Made by a program: the position numbers and the translations under genes
The notes under the pieces: generated by a model
The model's input: only the letters and a program-made list of their open reading frames with translations
What the model was told of the DNA's origin: nothing
Databases searched by the model: none
NCBI RefSeq assembly: GCF_002105155.1
Contig: NW_019028990.1
Coordinates: forward strand, 551,501 to 615,500
DNA length: 64,000 nucleotides
Source: Lobosporangium transversale
Lineage: Eukaryota; Mortierellomycota; Mortierellomycetes; Mortierellales; Mortierellaceae
Direction of reading: 5' to 3'
In this document: positions 45,697 to 58,798 of the stretch, piece after piece
Numbering within the stretch: position 1 is the first letter of the stretch
Layout of the letters: every line of letters starts with the position of its first letter

Positions 45697-45809
45697 TGTA
45701 ATATCAGAATAACAACGACAGCTTTAATAGTAATAAAAACAATGACATAAAATAAATAATAATGGCGGAAGAGAATGGTTTCACTGCCTTTGCCTTAATA
45801 ATGAAAAGA

Positions 45810-47184
45810 CTAATGATCATCCTCTGACTCCCCAGGACAGATTTCCTTTAGATCTGTGGGACTATCATAAAGTGCGGAGCACCAGAAGCAATAACAGTAC
45901 TCGTCTCGGAGGTATTTCACAACCCTATCAAGCTTTTCACGAACCTAAGTACAGTGGATGACAAAGGAAGTGAAGCGTAATGAGTCTCTAACCCTATCGT
46001 CATCATACAAACGAAGATCTCATCCATTAGGTACTTTACAACCCTACCTCTAACTGAGCAAATGAGGGCCGCTCTCCCCACTTGGGTGGCTCTTCGACTT
46101 CTTCTTGGACCACGTCTTCATATATTTCGGCACTTTGTAACGGATCTAGTTTTATCCGTTTCTCTACTCCGTGGCTGAGATCGTTTCCCCTTCTCTCGTC
46201 GTCACCAAGTTCTGACGTCATTAGTTCAGGTGTCACTCCTTGATCTTGCTCATTCTCTACATGAGCGCCAGGCCCCATCATTGATGTACCAAGAATTTCA
46301 TCCGATACAGAATCATCAATCCACCAGAAAGGATTAGATCGTCTCCTTTGATTATGCTCTATATCAGCAGCAGGGTCAGATTCTTCTGGAACCTTCTTTT
46401 GGTTTTCTGGCTCCATCCGCTCCGTTTTTCTTCTTGCACTGTTAGAGTCCATGCGCATACAGATGCTTCGTGCTGCTGTAAGCTGACGGGTCCATTTCGC
46501 CAGATCAAATAGATCTCGCTTCTGACCACGGAAATCTTGATCGAATGCAAGGCGTGCTTCCTCTTCATGTCGCTTTAGTTCTTCCTCTGCCTGTCTTTTT
46601 CGCTCAGAATCCATCCCCAATCCCCCACGTCCCTGTTTAATCTCAATAGCCAGCGGTACTCTTAACGCTTCCGGACGAGCGGCTACATTCTCTGCGTTGA
46701 GATTTGAAGGTGATAAGGTAGGAACAAGTTCACTGTCTGATGATTGTTTACGTGCCCCTAATGTCCCACCTTTCCTAAAAGGAGGAGAGCAGAAGATGAT
46801 AGAGGAAGGAATGTAATCAGAAAAGGTTGAACCGCTCAATGGGGAAAATAACATCGCCAAATAAAATAGGATAAAGTAAAATAAAATGAAATAAATAACA
46901 ACCTACTTGAAGCCCATTTTGAGTAACATGGCCATGCCCTTGTTATCCTCTCCAATCTCCTTTTGCAAGCCCTGAGTACGTGCCTCTTTCTCACGTACAT
47001 GGAGTGGTTTAGGGAGATTAGCAATATGTTCAAGTTGTTTTTGTCGTCGTCGCTCAGAGTAGGTCATATTGGCTTTTTTGGCCTTCACGTCCTGGTTCTC
47101 CTGCTGCACTAGGTTGTTCAGGAACGCTTCGGACATGTAGTCCTCCTCTTCAACTTCTTGTTGTGGTTGTTTTGGGTTAATCAT
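45810..47184 (-). CDS. GPATCH11 (CCDC75)-like G-patch protein
   Basis: Seen: three exons (46907-47184, 46048-46774, 45810-45944) giving 379 residues. The G-patch is split by the first intron: NKGMAMLLKMGFK plus KGGTLGARK. Further on come PLAIEIKQGRGGLGMDSERK and a charged helical region, with FRGQKRDLFDLAKWTRQL. The last exon encodes LDRVVKYLRDEYCYCFWCSA...CPGESEDDH, the DUF4187 domain with paired cysteines that defines GPATCH11. Known: G-patch proteins activate DEAH helicases; GPATCH11 is linked to splicing and, in animals, to centromeres. It is convergent with CWC2, with only about 110 bases between the stops. The middle part (Glu/Asp/Ser-rich, PFWWIDDSVSDEIL) is lineage-specific. Confidence 0.88.
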
Positions 47185-48091
47185 TATACAAATTCAATGA
47201 ATCAGCGTTTCTTGAAGCTAAAATGAGTTGAGGATGGTCGCAATTAATTATTTTTTTCTTTTAAAGCTGCGGACGCGTTCTTTGTTCTTTAGTTTGTATT
47301 AGACCGAAAAAGGGGCCACAGTAATATTAAAAACTTTATTCTGGTTTGAGGCCAAATACATAATCTAAGCTTAATGAGCATCGCTTTCTTTCTTATAAAT
47401 ACGGTCTCTTAGCAATCACTTTGTTAGTGCTCTGGAAAGCGACAAAAGGACGAGCATAGCAGGATAAATGTCTATGATCCAACTATTGACGGATTTGCCG
47501 TTTGGTGAATGGTGATAGTCTGATAGATGAATGCAGCACACGACTAATTTAGGAGCACAAACGCGATGTTTGCCTCCAAAAGAGTAATAATGCGAACAAC
47601 AAGGATCGTTTTGATCTGTCCTTGTGAGATTTTGCCCACTCATTAAAGTTCGTTTTATACTGGAAATGTGACATTGATAAAAGAAAAGGGAGTATCTAGA
47701 ATAACACCGAACTCATGCTTCATTAATGACTGTAAACCAAATGGCCTAGCCGAGTCACGTCTCCCATGCCTGTACCAATCAGTAAAGAGGAGACAACCGT
47801 ATTCACTATGCATAAGCTACAATACCGCTCAATGCAGCTGTACCTATTGCATTTTATATAAAGAAAAGTAAGAGGTAGAAACGATACTGATAAAGAAGAT
47901 TTATTAAGCCTGCAATATGTCTATCTTTTGGAGCTTAAAGTATATGCGCTCTAAGCCCGGAAAGCTCACTCTATAGTGCTTCAAAAGCAGCACACGAACA
48001 CACCAGCTACGTGTGCCCTAATGTGATATTAGAAAACCTAACAAAGAAACCCTAGACGCCCAGCATGGGCGTCATTATTAAAATATTTATT
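47185..48091. other. Intergenic spacer, 0.9 kb
   Basis: Promoter of the G-patch gene and 3' end of the ABC transporter gene. Short open frames on both strands show no family resemblance. Nothing else found. Confidence 0.45.
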
Positions 48092-48293
48092 TTACTTGAC
48101 CTTGTGGCGGTTCAACAACTTCATTAACATAAATACAATTAAGTTCCAGCAAAGAGCAATATAAAGCATGTACGAGATGGCTTTCTTATAGTTGTCGAAT
48201 GAAAATGTGTCCACTAACAGATGATGCTTGAGTTCATTATAGCTAAAAGGATAAATCATAATAAAAAGATGTATAAGTTAACCATAACAAATC

Positions 48294-48333
<40 letters not shown>

Positions 48334-51300
48334 TATTTTTTTTTTGGCTTGAAGAGTGATAAACTTACTCTCTGAATTCCATTTCTTTCAGATAAAATGC
48401 CTCAACTGCCCATCTTGGGGCACTAACAGTCCAAAGCCAGCGAACAGAGGCATATCTGGGGCTCGTCATGACCTTGTATAGACGAGGCGATGAACCGCTG
48501 AAGACCAGAGCCCATGTAAGAGACATACCCGTCCCTGCCAACCCAAGCATAGAGCGATTGAAGGCCGCTGAGACGAAGTAGCCCAGAGCAAACGCGTTGA
48601 TGTATATAATTAAGACAAGTGCCAACAGCTGAGTCATCTTCTGGTTATATGCAAAGAAGAATATGAATGAACTTGTATACATGCAGGCTATTGCATTGGA
48701 AATAGGAAATCAATATAAAATAAGAGTCAGGGATGTGTTTCAATAGAATTACTTTCACATCTCTATAACGAATTTAATGACTTACTAGCAACGATCATAC
48801 GAGGCACATCGGCCAGGATCTTGGCAAGATAGTACGGGAGAGTAGGCATGCCTGCGGAGGAATCACGCCAAAACACAGCTATAAAATAATTAAAATGATC
48901 GTAATTGTAATAAGTGATAAGTGATACTTTTTACTTTATTTTTATCCTTGAATCTTGGTGTCATACCTTTTTCGTCGCCGAATGTACGAGTCCCGACACT
49001 AATGCCTGCGAAAAATATTCCGAGCGTCATAAACATGCCAACATAACCAATGTCATCGAAGGGCGTTGCACATGTTAACTGCAACGCTGGGGGCGCTATC
49101 GCGCAAATCTCGGCTGGTTGACGGGCTACATTTAGCATATGTAGCAAGGCAAGCAGGTTAGGGAAAATAAAAAATAAAAGATACAGACAGATATCGATAT
49201 ATAGTTTTTTTGTTTCAAAACTTACGGATATACAACATGTCTTTAGAAGCAAATGATACACAAAGGCCACAAGCCAAATGTAAAGCCTGGTCTCCCAAGA
49301 AATCGAGTTGGGATCGATAGTTTTGTAGGCAAGCACGCCTGAAACTGTTTTTTTTTTTTTTTTTTTTTTTTACATATAAATAATAACAATCAATGAAAAA
49401 AAAATTGGCTTAGCACATTAACAATGTTAGCACATCATAATGTATAAAAGACAAGAGCTCACCAGAGGATGAAGACACTGCCGAACGATGGTGTTTCGCG
49501 GACTGGATCTTTTTCTCCTGTAAACTTGCACTTGATGCTCCAAAGCCAATGACTAAACTCGTCTGCGACATCTCTGCACCAGTATCCAATGTCCGCCCAA
49601 GTGGAGATCAAGGACATATGAACAGATGACAAAAACCCGTGCTTTTTAAGGCTCTTATTAGACTTCTCAGTGCTATCACATGAGGTATAACTGGATGAAC
49701 CTTCCAGAGTAGAAATGGGGACGCTATATGTAGGTGACTGAGGCCGAGAAGTTTGATGCAAAGCCATTGTTGAAATATGGCAATTATACTCCACAAGAGC
49801 TGCTGCTGTTGTCAGTCCGAATCGCTTCTCTTCAAGACGGTAGTCATGGTCATGGGCATCCAGGTGCATTCCAGTCTGTTTGGCCAAGTCATGCTTGATA
49901 GGAGATGCCTGATTCGAGTCATAGTTCGAAAGGTGGACAGTGGTCATGGTGTCGCTCTCGTGGATAGCATGTCTCCCTGCTTTGCTCATATCTCTGTCAT
50001 TACTGTACTGTTCCCAATGGACGAATAGCTCATTGACTCGCTCTTTTGGACTCTTGCTCCTGGGGCTTCGCCGATCATTATGAGGTCGCTCCTGGCTATT
50101 GTCGCCCCCACGCCTTCTAAAATAGCCTAACGAAGCTGATGAGGCTTTTTCCACACGCCCGGCAGCAAGGGAGATGAAGAAGTCTGCTGGACTTTCGCCG
50201 TCGGGGACAGGATATCCGATGCTTTCAAAGTAATGAGCAGCCTCCTCTCGAGGGCCAGCGTATACAACACGGCCGCCCGCACCCAAAAGTAACAAATCAT
50301 CAAATTGATTGAAAGCATGGGGCGATGGTGAGTGAACGATCGCTGCTACTGTCAAAAACTGCTCTTGAGCAATTTGCTTAAGCAGTTTACAGACTTCAAG
50401 TGAGGTAGCGGAGTCAAGGCCCGATGTTGGTTCATCCAAAAATAGGATCGAGGGAGAAGCGACAAGCTCCATGCCAATATTGACACGCTTGCGCTCACCG
50501 CCTGAAACACCGCGTGTTTCGATATCGCCGATGGGATTATCCATAATATGACCAATTCCAAGGAATTGAATTACCTCCAAGACCTTAAGGCGCTTTTCGT
50601 TATGACTCATGTGGACAGGCTGTCGCATTCTTGCTGAATGCTAAAAAGAGAGAGAAAGATACAAATACAAACAGGAACATTGTCAAGCTTGGGCAAGCAA
50701 CCAAAATTGAGGGGATAGTAGCTAGATTCTAAGCGTAGAGAGAACACTCACCATCAAAATCTCGCGAACAGTCAATTCTGATAGCATGATATCCTCCTGA
50801 GGAACGAACCCAATTAATTTCTTCCAGAGACTCAGTGTCTGTTCTTTACCATTGACTTTGATAATTCCGTCTGTCTTGGCGACCTTTCCAGCGAGGATTG
50901 ACAAGAAGGTTGTCTTCCCTGCGCCCGAGGGTCCCATAACAGCACATGTTCTACCAGCAATAAGTCTTCCGCTGATATTCTGAGCGATTTAGTTAAGTTA
51001 TGCGACATAAAGAGGAAATATTCGAGGTGATAAATATCCAGTAATAAGGTAAAATACACAGCATTCACATTGTTTGGAGCAAAAAGTTTTTCTTTCTCTC
51101 TTTTCTCCTCTCTCTTTCTCTCTTCTTTTTACCTTAATAATATCAGAACCTGTCGGCAAGGTCAACCCCAAATTTTCAAAACAGATATCAAATGAACGTT
51201 CTGCTCTGGGCAGTGTCATCGTGCTGGCATTCATATTTCCAGCAGCCGCAGCTGCAAGAGCCAGGCTACGCTGGCTGGCCGCGAAGTCATATGCACCTTC

Positions 51301-52655
51301 TAAACCGCCGCCACCGCCACCACCGCCCCGTGATCTTGACGAAGCTGCCCTAATCCTATCCTCGATTATTATAGACTGTGCAAGCTCTGCAACTTCCTTC
51401 TTACGCCTCTTCTCACTCTCTATTTCAGCACTATTGTCACCCAATTCACGAAGACGTCGAGAATAGCGAATGTGCTGTGCTCTAACGATCCTCTTTTTGA
51501 TCGCAAACATCCCCATAACAAACAATGCAAATACCAACAAGACTGCACCTAGACCATATTTCTCAATCGCAGATGTACCACGTGGGCAGAACCCTAAGAA
51601 ATTGCACGGAAGCTGGAGAAATAAGAAAGACGCAAGGTGAGTATATCCATCAAGTATAAAAGATAAAATAGATAAATGAAAGTAAATAAAAACAATAATA
51701 ATAAGTAGAAGATGACGATTACTTACAGCCCTAGTTGAAGCAAGTGGACAAAAGTATCCCTCAGGGCAAACCTCTATTGATTTGGTATCAGTGCTACATA
51801 AGTACCCTTTGCAGCAAAGGGTTGGCTGCGCTGTATTTTCTGGACAATAGAATCCAGGGAGGCATGGCACCGAAATATTGGGCGCAGCACAAAAGTTGCT
51901 GTGTTCAATCAAGTTTAAAAAAAGCAAAAATAAGTCAAACAAAATAACAAAACAAAACTTGACAAAACATTCAAAGTAAAAAATAAAATAAATAAAATAA
52001 AAAATCCAGCATACCCAGCCTCACATTCCCAGACTAGGCCTGCTGGAGTGTCATTGGGGCTCGTAGGAGTCGAGGCCACAGGGCATTCTAGCAAGTCAAC
52101 CTGAGTATAGATGAACATTAAAACATGACGAAAAGAGAAAAGAATTGAATGAAGGCAATGCTAGAGTTGAGATCTATGCTTGTGTGTTTCTCATTCCAAA
52201 GGAAAATGGCCATTTCGGGAACTTACTGTTGGATCCTTGAAGGATTTCATTGTATAGAAGAAGCTGAAGATGCTCTTTTCAGGCTCAAAGTCCAATGGTA
52301 ATTGAGTAAGGACATCGGTCCGGGTCTCATTCGCATGAAAATCACGTACAATCTGTTGAAGCTTTTCCAAGCTGAGGTCCTTTGAGGACTTCAGTCCGGT
52401 GGGCAAAAGAGCCTTTGTAACAGTCTCCAGCTGGCTATTATTCAAGCCTTCAAAGGGCCCGAACGACTTGGGGTCAAGTAGTGCTTGTAGTTCAACTAGA
52501 TTCTTTTGTTCTGGGTGAGATTGGTGAAGATCATCCCTCTTTCTGGGCTCTTTTGGCTGCTTCTTGTTATCGGCTGCATCACCACGTCGAAAAAGAGTTT
52601 CAGGCGATGAAAAATCATCTGGGGCCATGTCTGGTTCTATATAGCTCCCCATCAT
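48092..52655 (-). CDS. ABCG half-transporter with cysteine-rich N-terminal domain
   Basis: Seen: eleven exons (52227-52655, 52015-52100, 51727-51898, 51133-51612, 50752-50979, 49463-50640, 49226-49344, 48967-49125, 48786-48878, 48369-48687, 48092-48242); phases all match, giving 1137 residues. After an acidic N-terminus comes a Cys-rich module (PCLPGFYCPENTAQPTLCC...GYLCSTD...CPEGYFCP), one membrane segment (LGAVLLVFALFVMGMFAIKK), then the nucleotide-binding domain: Walker A GPSGAGKTT, Q-loop VPQED, signature VSGGERKR, Walker B ILFLDEP, H-loop VHSPSP. Six membrane segments follow. The layout equals plant ABCG24/ABCG28 and yeast Adp1-like proteins. Known: half transporters dimerise to export lipids or hydrophobic compounds; substrate here unknown. 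A Ser/Arg-rich insertion of about 150 residues separates the nucleotide-binding domain from the membrane part. The stretch at 48295-48336 is an ATT/AT microsatellite within the last intron. Confidence 0.93.
48295..48336. repeat. ATT trinucleotide and AT dinucleotide microsatellite
   Basis: About nine to ten ATT units followed by five to six AT units and then T9, inside the last intron of the ABCG gene. Confidence 0.9.
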
Positions 52656-53712
52656 TTAGAGCTGATATTTATCTGGAGAATAGAGGAGACAAAGAGTACT
52701 AAAGAATATTAAAAATATTACAGGGCTATGTTAGGCTGGGCAAAGAGCGGAGTGAAAGATTATCGATGCTTTGGAGAAAGATGAACTAAAAAAGACGAAA
52801 AAAACAGGGAACTTGAAAATGACTGAAAATGAAGGGGCCAGGAAAAATCAGCGGTTCTAGAGTGATATGCAAGTTCTTACAGGAGGAAGGAAATGAAATC
52901 AGAGGAAGAAGATGAAATAGATTATGCAAAATCAGAAGATAGAAGGGTAAAATTGTGAAGAATGCTATTGCATAGAAATGATACTGGTAAAAAGTTAATA
53001 AGGAAAGAAGGATTATGATAATAGACTGTGAGTTTTTCTATATACTCCGTGCTGTAGTTGAGGATGGATTGAGTAATGCTGACAAGAGAGGATCTTTCCC
53101 TTTATCTCAGCGTCAGAGAGCATGCACTCTTTGACAAATGTACGAAGAAATACATGAAGGTCCCTTCGCGCGTGTATATAGTTTCTCATACTCGTCCTAG
53201 TCTGTCCCAGGAGTGAATTATCTAGTGTAGATTGGAGCGCCTCCGATCATGTTGGCTTTGTAACCTCCAACCCTTAAGAGGCGGATGAAGATTCGATCTT
53301 GCCAAATGTGAAAAATGACTCCCAACAGGCAATTAAGCATGGACAATTGCATTAGCATGCAGCTTGCTTCTTTTCCTCAACCATCCCTTTATCCTTCACA
53401 ACTACATCCACTTGTCATTCATTTCAACTTCTAAGTCTCTGTTTTTTCTAACGGACCGCCATTCTTGCGCTTTGCGCGTTGCATATTGTCTCTGTGTGCT
53501 CTTCAGTTCTGTCCCTCATCATCTCCAAGTTGCGATTTATTGGAGCGATTCAACTCATCACAGGCAGAAACTCAAATAAAGGCTCTCGAACAGCAGCAAC
53601 AACCACTTTTTTATTTTTATTTTTTCTTCCCTTCTTTCCTTCCTTTGTTTCCTCTTCCCGCCTTTCCTTCCTTTGTTTCCTCTTCCTGCTCTTGTGTATA
53701 TTTTTTGTGCAC
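52656..53712. promoter_or_regulatory. Divergent promoter of the ABCG and PX-domain genes
   Basis: About 1.06 kb with no coding signature. The side next to the ABCG start is purine-rich on the plus strand (pyrimidine-rich leader on its own strand); the side next to the PX gene is CT-rich with duplicated TTCCTTTGTTTCCTCTTCC units (about 53636-53690). Confidence 0.5.
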
Positions 53713-56700
53713 ATGAGTTCCGACTTACGGACATCCGCCAGAGATCTGTTATCGTTGGCACAGAAAGTGAGCAGTAAGTATGATATCTAGAATTTCTCCC
53801 GAAAACGATCCTTCCATCATGAGCTCATCAATTTGTTTATTTTTTATTTTATAGCCGTATTACAACGACATAATGACAGATTACTGGCAGGAGATCACGG
53901 GCCAATTGGGCCTGAGGAAGAAGCCTCGCGGTCAGAACAATGTCAGAGAGGTACCATCGTAGTTGATGTTTTTTTTTTTTTTTTTTTTTTTTGTTTATAG
54001 CCGTTGTTGTCGGTTCATTGATTGGCGAACCTTCTCGTGGATCTACTTCCCCTTCTCCCCCTGAATTTTAGCCATTGATGTGCGTAGACAAGTGTGGGAA
54101 AGTAGTAGATCGTTGAAGAGTGCTTTGGAACACGTGGAAGACATTGAGGATGAGGACGAACCCCGGATACTACGCGAACCTATGGATGCTCTACAGATTC
54201 ACATTAGAGATGCACTCAAAAGTAACGTTATTGTTCGATAAGGAGCTCTTCCCATGTATGTGATTCAGACAATACCTCCAGAAAAATTAAGGTATGAAGC
54301 TAACTTTTTTTTTATTTTTTATTTGCTTCTGCACATGTCCATAGTCGCATCAGATGCAGAATCCAAGAGTTCGCAATCAAAAGGGGCTGTCAACGGTTCA
54401 GAAGAAGAAGAATACGGAGAGCAAAGGAGATCTTCATTTGAGATATTATCCAAGTCATCTTCAATCTCTACAGGATCTGGAGCACGTGTGGTGATCCCAG
54501 ATATGCCGGGATCTTCTCTTACTGCTTCGATGCATCGCCATCCTGTTGGTCTTTTCTCTACATCCCCTAACTTCGCTGCCCAAACACCATTTTCATCTAT
54601 AGCAAGGCGTGGATCCGTATCTTTACCACGGCTTTCGTCTGTAATAACGCCATCAGCTACATCAACACCAACAATAGCTTCATCAACACTATTATCCTCA
54701 GAAACATTAAGCCCACCTGGTCCATTAGAGCCACCAACAGAGCTGGTTACAGCTGCAGCAGATTTAAAAGATTCCACAGAGACTAGTCTGCCGTTGTCAT
54801 TCTCATCAGCAGTAACACCAACTGCAGCAATCCACAAGGTCACTTCAGCAATTGAACCTATGAACCCCCTATCGCCATTACCGTCACAGCACGAAAGAAA
54901 GTCATCATCCTCTAAGATCACAGCTGTACCTTCATCAGGATCACAGACACAACAACCATCAAAATCGACTATGGTTGCGCTTGCTGACTCCCCATTATCC
55001 ATTGCTACGGCGCCACTGCCATTGTCGCCACCAATGGTACCCAAAAAACTAAATAAAAAAACTTTTGATTCTGCAGCTACATCACCGTCATCACCATCAT
55101 CATCTTCTTCGCTTTCAGTATCCTCTGTCACTACCTTTGCAACGGCAATGACATCGGCGCCAAACACTCCACATTCACCGCCAGTCAATTCTTTAGGATC
55201 TTGTAAGCCCATAGAACAGCAACAGCTTCAGCAGCCTCAGCAGCCTCAGCAGCCTCAACAACCTCGCCAGGCTCAACAGCCTCGTAGGGTGCCTCGGGGA
55301 CTATTTTCTTCAACCTTAACGACAACGAATTCTTCAGAACCAGGACTCTACGCTCCTATAGCACAGAAGGATTTACTCAGCGTCAATGGCGGAGCCAGTT
55401 TTAGCATTCTCAATGACCAGATTAAAAGCTCGGAGGTATCAGAGGGGTCTTCTGAGCGACTAATAACAACAGGGCACAGCACCGATAGTGCAATCACTTC
55501 CATAGAGTCGTCATTACGAAAGCCTTGGACGTCACTGCCACAATCACCTCAGACCCCTCCACCGCCCAGCTCCTCGTCTCCGGTGTTATCAACGCCAAAT
55601 GGATCCAAGAGTCCAGCCTCAACATCAATATACCGATCGCAGGCCAAGCCTTCGCCCATTCAGACTGCTAGCCCCAATGGAAATCCAAAGAAACCAAATC
55701 ATCAAAATGATGATCGAGAAGAACATATATCTCAACTAGCCAGGGATCTAGAACGAGCTATGAATCCGACACCTACAGAGCCTGTTCCCCAGTCATATTT
55801 TCTTCAGGGTGAAGGTCTACTGCAACGTATCCCTAACGATGAGGGCGACGAGCATAACCACCAGTCTAGTTCCGATCAAGCAGACTCTCCCACTACTGCC
55901 GCCACTACTATGGGAGCTTCTCCAAGTCTGTCACGCAGCGGTAGTGGTGGATCTTTGCGTCGTCAGCGATCTGGAGGGAAAAGGAGGTTTAGATTTGCGC
56001 GCTCTCGATCAAGAAACCAACCTAGAGCGCAACATGAAAGTAGGAGAAGATCATCTCTTTTGCCTATTGAGGTTGGATACATGGATACGATAACACCACC
56101 ATCATCAGCGGCTCTAGCCCATGGGTGGTTTTTTGACTCACCAGTACATCTACAATCCATTCCTAGCCCTGGTACTGGTATTCATGTTGATAGTCATCAC
56201 CATCACTCTTCTTCAGCAACATCCAGTCTCTCGCTGCAGGACAAATTCTTGACCTGGGCTGTTCAGGCAAAGCGTTATTGGCACCCATTACAGGGACCTC
56301 ATATACCTTTTGCAGAATCAGTAAGCGTCGGGAACCCCATTCGGCTTGGCAAAGGCATCGGCTCGTTCACTGCCTATACAGTCACTCTCACACTCTGCAA
56401 TCCTTCCCCCTCTTCTTCTTCAATGGTCGCCACCACTGTTGTCCCCAATCCTCCTTCAACAAATTCAACCTCAGATAGGGGTAACGGCAGTGATACTCAG
56501 TATAGCTATATACAACAACAGCGACAGCAACGAGAAGAACAAGCAGGGTCTGAAGGATCAATGACAGTCATGAGGAATATTGATAATTATCAATTAGCAC
56601 CACGATCAAGTCTTGACTCGAATCGCTCTACGATTTCAAAGACACAAAATAAGGCCTCAATCCAGATGTCTCGATCAATATCTTTTCAGGGGTTGGGGAG

Positions 56701-57524
56701 CTCTGCAGAAAGGCTATTGATGGAATTACAGTCGCCAGTGGAGGAAATTTGTCCCTCCGTTCTTCCTTCTCTTCCACCATTAGAAGCGATAGAAACCCCT
56801 GCTTCCAGCTCTCCCAATACAACAGCATCTTTCCACCAAAGAGAAACGCATACAGATACGACAACAACGACAACAACGCTATCGTCGGCTCTTGAGAATT
56901 CTGCTCGGATCGTTTGTGTACGTAAACGATACTCTGATTTTGTTATTTTACGAGCACAATTGATTGAAATGCTCAGAAGCTTCAGCAGAAGGAATAGCCT
57001 TTCTGGAGAACGCGGTCGACAGCTATCGCGACAGGATCATCATCAACCTTTAGTTTCTCATTCCGTATCTCCATCCTTTGTTGGACAGCCATCTCCACCA
57101 TTATCATCACCATCCTTTGGAGCCTACTCTTCTCGGCATACTTCACAGGGGCATAATGATGGTGACAATGATGATGGTTATAGTCATGAGGACGAGGATG
57201 AGGCGGATGGGGACAATGAGAATGAGAATGGAAACGAAGGCAGACTGGCGGATGAAGATGATATATATGAATACCAATCACGGCGTTCTTTATCGGAGGC
57301 AACTTCTACAAGTACAGCCAACAGGAACGCCGCGTCATTGATATGTAACCGTGTTATCCGTGGAATCCCCAAACTTCCCCCTAAGAAAATGGTGGGTAGG
57401 TTCAAACCAGCCTTTGTGGAGAAACGACGACGGGAGTTGGAGTATTTCTTGGAATGGGTGGTAGCTCACCCAATCATTGGTGGTTGCCCTGTCGTGGTGC
57501 AATGGTTCCTTGGCCAGTCGACAC

Positions 57525-57529
<5 letters not shown>
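53713..57529 (+). CDS. Large low-complexity protein with C-terminal PX domain
   Basis: Seen: four exons (53713-53773, 53855-53950, 54072-54221, 54345-57529), all phase 1, giving about 1163 residues. The first 100 residues are helical (TSARDLLSLAQKV, then VWESSRSLKSALEHVEDIED). Residues 100-680 are Ser/Thr/Pro-rich with a Gln-Pro repeat. A PX (phosphoinositide-binding) domain starts near HIPFAESVSVGNPIRLGKGI and is interrupted by two long low-complexity insertions: its core RKRYSDFVILRAQLIEML is followed, after about 130 acidic residues, by IRGIPKLPPKKMVGRFKPAF and RRRELEYFLEWVVAHP. The basic KRYSDF and LPPKK pieces are the canonical lipid-contact elements. The nearest functional comparison is yeast Ypt35, an endosomal PX protein, by analogy only. 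Long 3' exon; stop followed directly by an A-run of about 30. Confidence 0.85.
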
Positions 57530-57563
<34 letters not shown>

Positions 57564-57781
57564 ACCATTACTGTTTACATTTACCATACACTATGACTAC
57601 TATTATAATCATCCCTATTTCTATCATTCACTTAATATTTTTCATATATATTCGTAACAACTGTTCTGTAGAAATATAATCTAATCCTGTATAATTCATG
57701 GAAGAATAGGGACAAATCGTAATGTTGGTAATTATTGATTTGCTGCTTGCTGATAATGAGTTGAAGCTTTTCTTTTTTAAT

Positions 57782-58763
57782 TCACCGACGGCCACGGCCA
57801 CGACCATTTTTCTTGCCACGATCTTCACGTCCACCTGATGATCTATTGCTTCGTGATCTATCTTTAATGGCTGTGATCTTGCGCTGCATCTTTCCTTCAT
57901 ATCCTGTTTAAGAAGAAAAGAAAAGAAAGACATGATAGGACAGGACAGGACAATGTATAAGTAGATAAAAAAAAAAAAAAAAAAAAAGGATGTGTTCATC
58001 CTTTAACCTAACAATATCTTCAATCGAATAGAAAGAGGCACTTACGGAATTTCTTCTTCTCCTTGGCATTCTTGATCTTGTTGGCACCTTTCAGCGTGGT
58101 AGCTGAGGATGAGCCGATCTTCCGCCTCTTCCTATCACTATCATTCTCACCCTCATCGTCGTCATCATTATCATTGTCCTTAGCATTTGTTCCTGATGAA
58201 GCTGATGAACCCTTTGATTTCTTCTTTTGATTCTTTTCCATCGTAGCGGTGTTATTTTTTGGTAACCCAAATAACCCATCATCCTGATTCATATCTTCGA
58301 TCACTGTTACAGTCGTAAGAGATGTCTTGGTCTTGAACTCTGATTTCTTTGGTTTTGTCTTCTGTCCTTTAACCTTTTCATCATCACTACCGCTTTCATT
58401 ACCCTCTTGTTCATCTCCAGAAAAAACACTCTTGTCTTCTTCTTCATCACTAAGCGGTTCACCATACTTGATCTTCAATTCTATTACAAAGAAATAATTC
58501 AATAGAACATTAGTTAGGAATTAGAATAAGAATAGGAATAGGAATAGGAATAGGAATGGAAATGGGAATGGGAATAGGAATAAATAGATTCTTTTTCGTT
58601 CATCAGACACTCATTCAAGAATAATAAGACGTTGACAATAATAACTAAATAAAAAATCACTTTACGTCTTCTGTATTTCTCATACTCTTTGAGCTTTTCT
58701 TCTTGCATCTCTTTCCTAGCAGCTCTTGCCTATTGAAAAAAATAAATAAATAAAGTGTGAATG

Positions 58764-58798
<35 letters not shown>

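Noticed and set aside
57530..57560. A-run after the PX gene stop as a retrotransposed poly(A) tail
   Set aside because: The gene has introns, no target duplication is seen, and similar runs occur all over the window, including inside introns.
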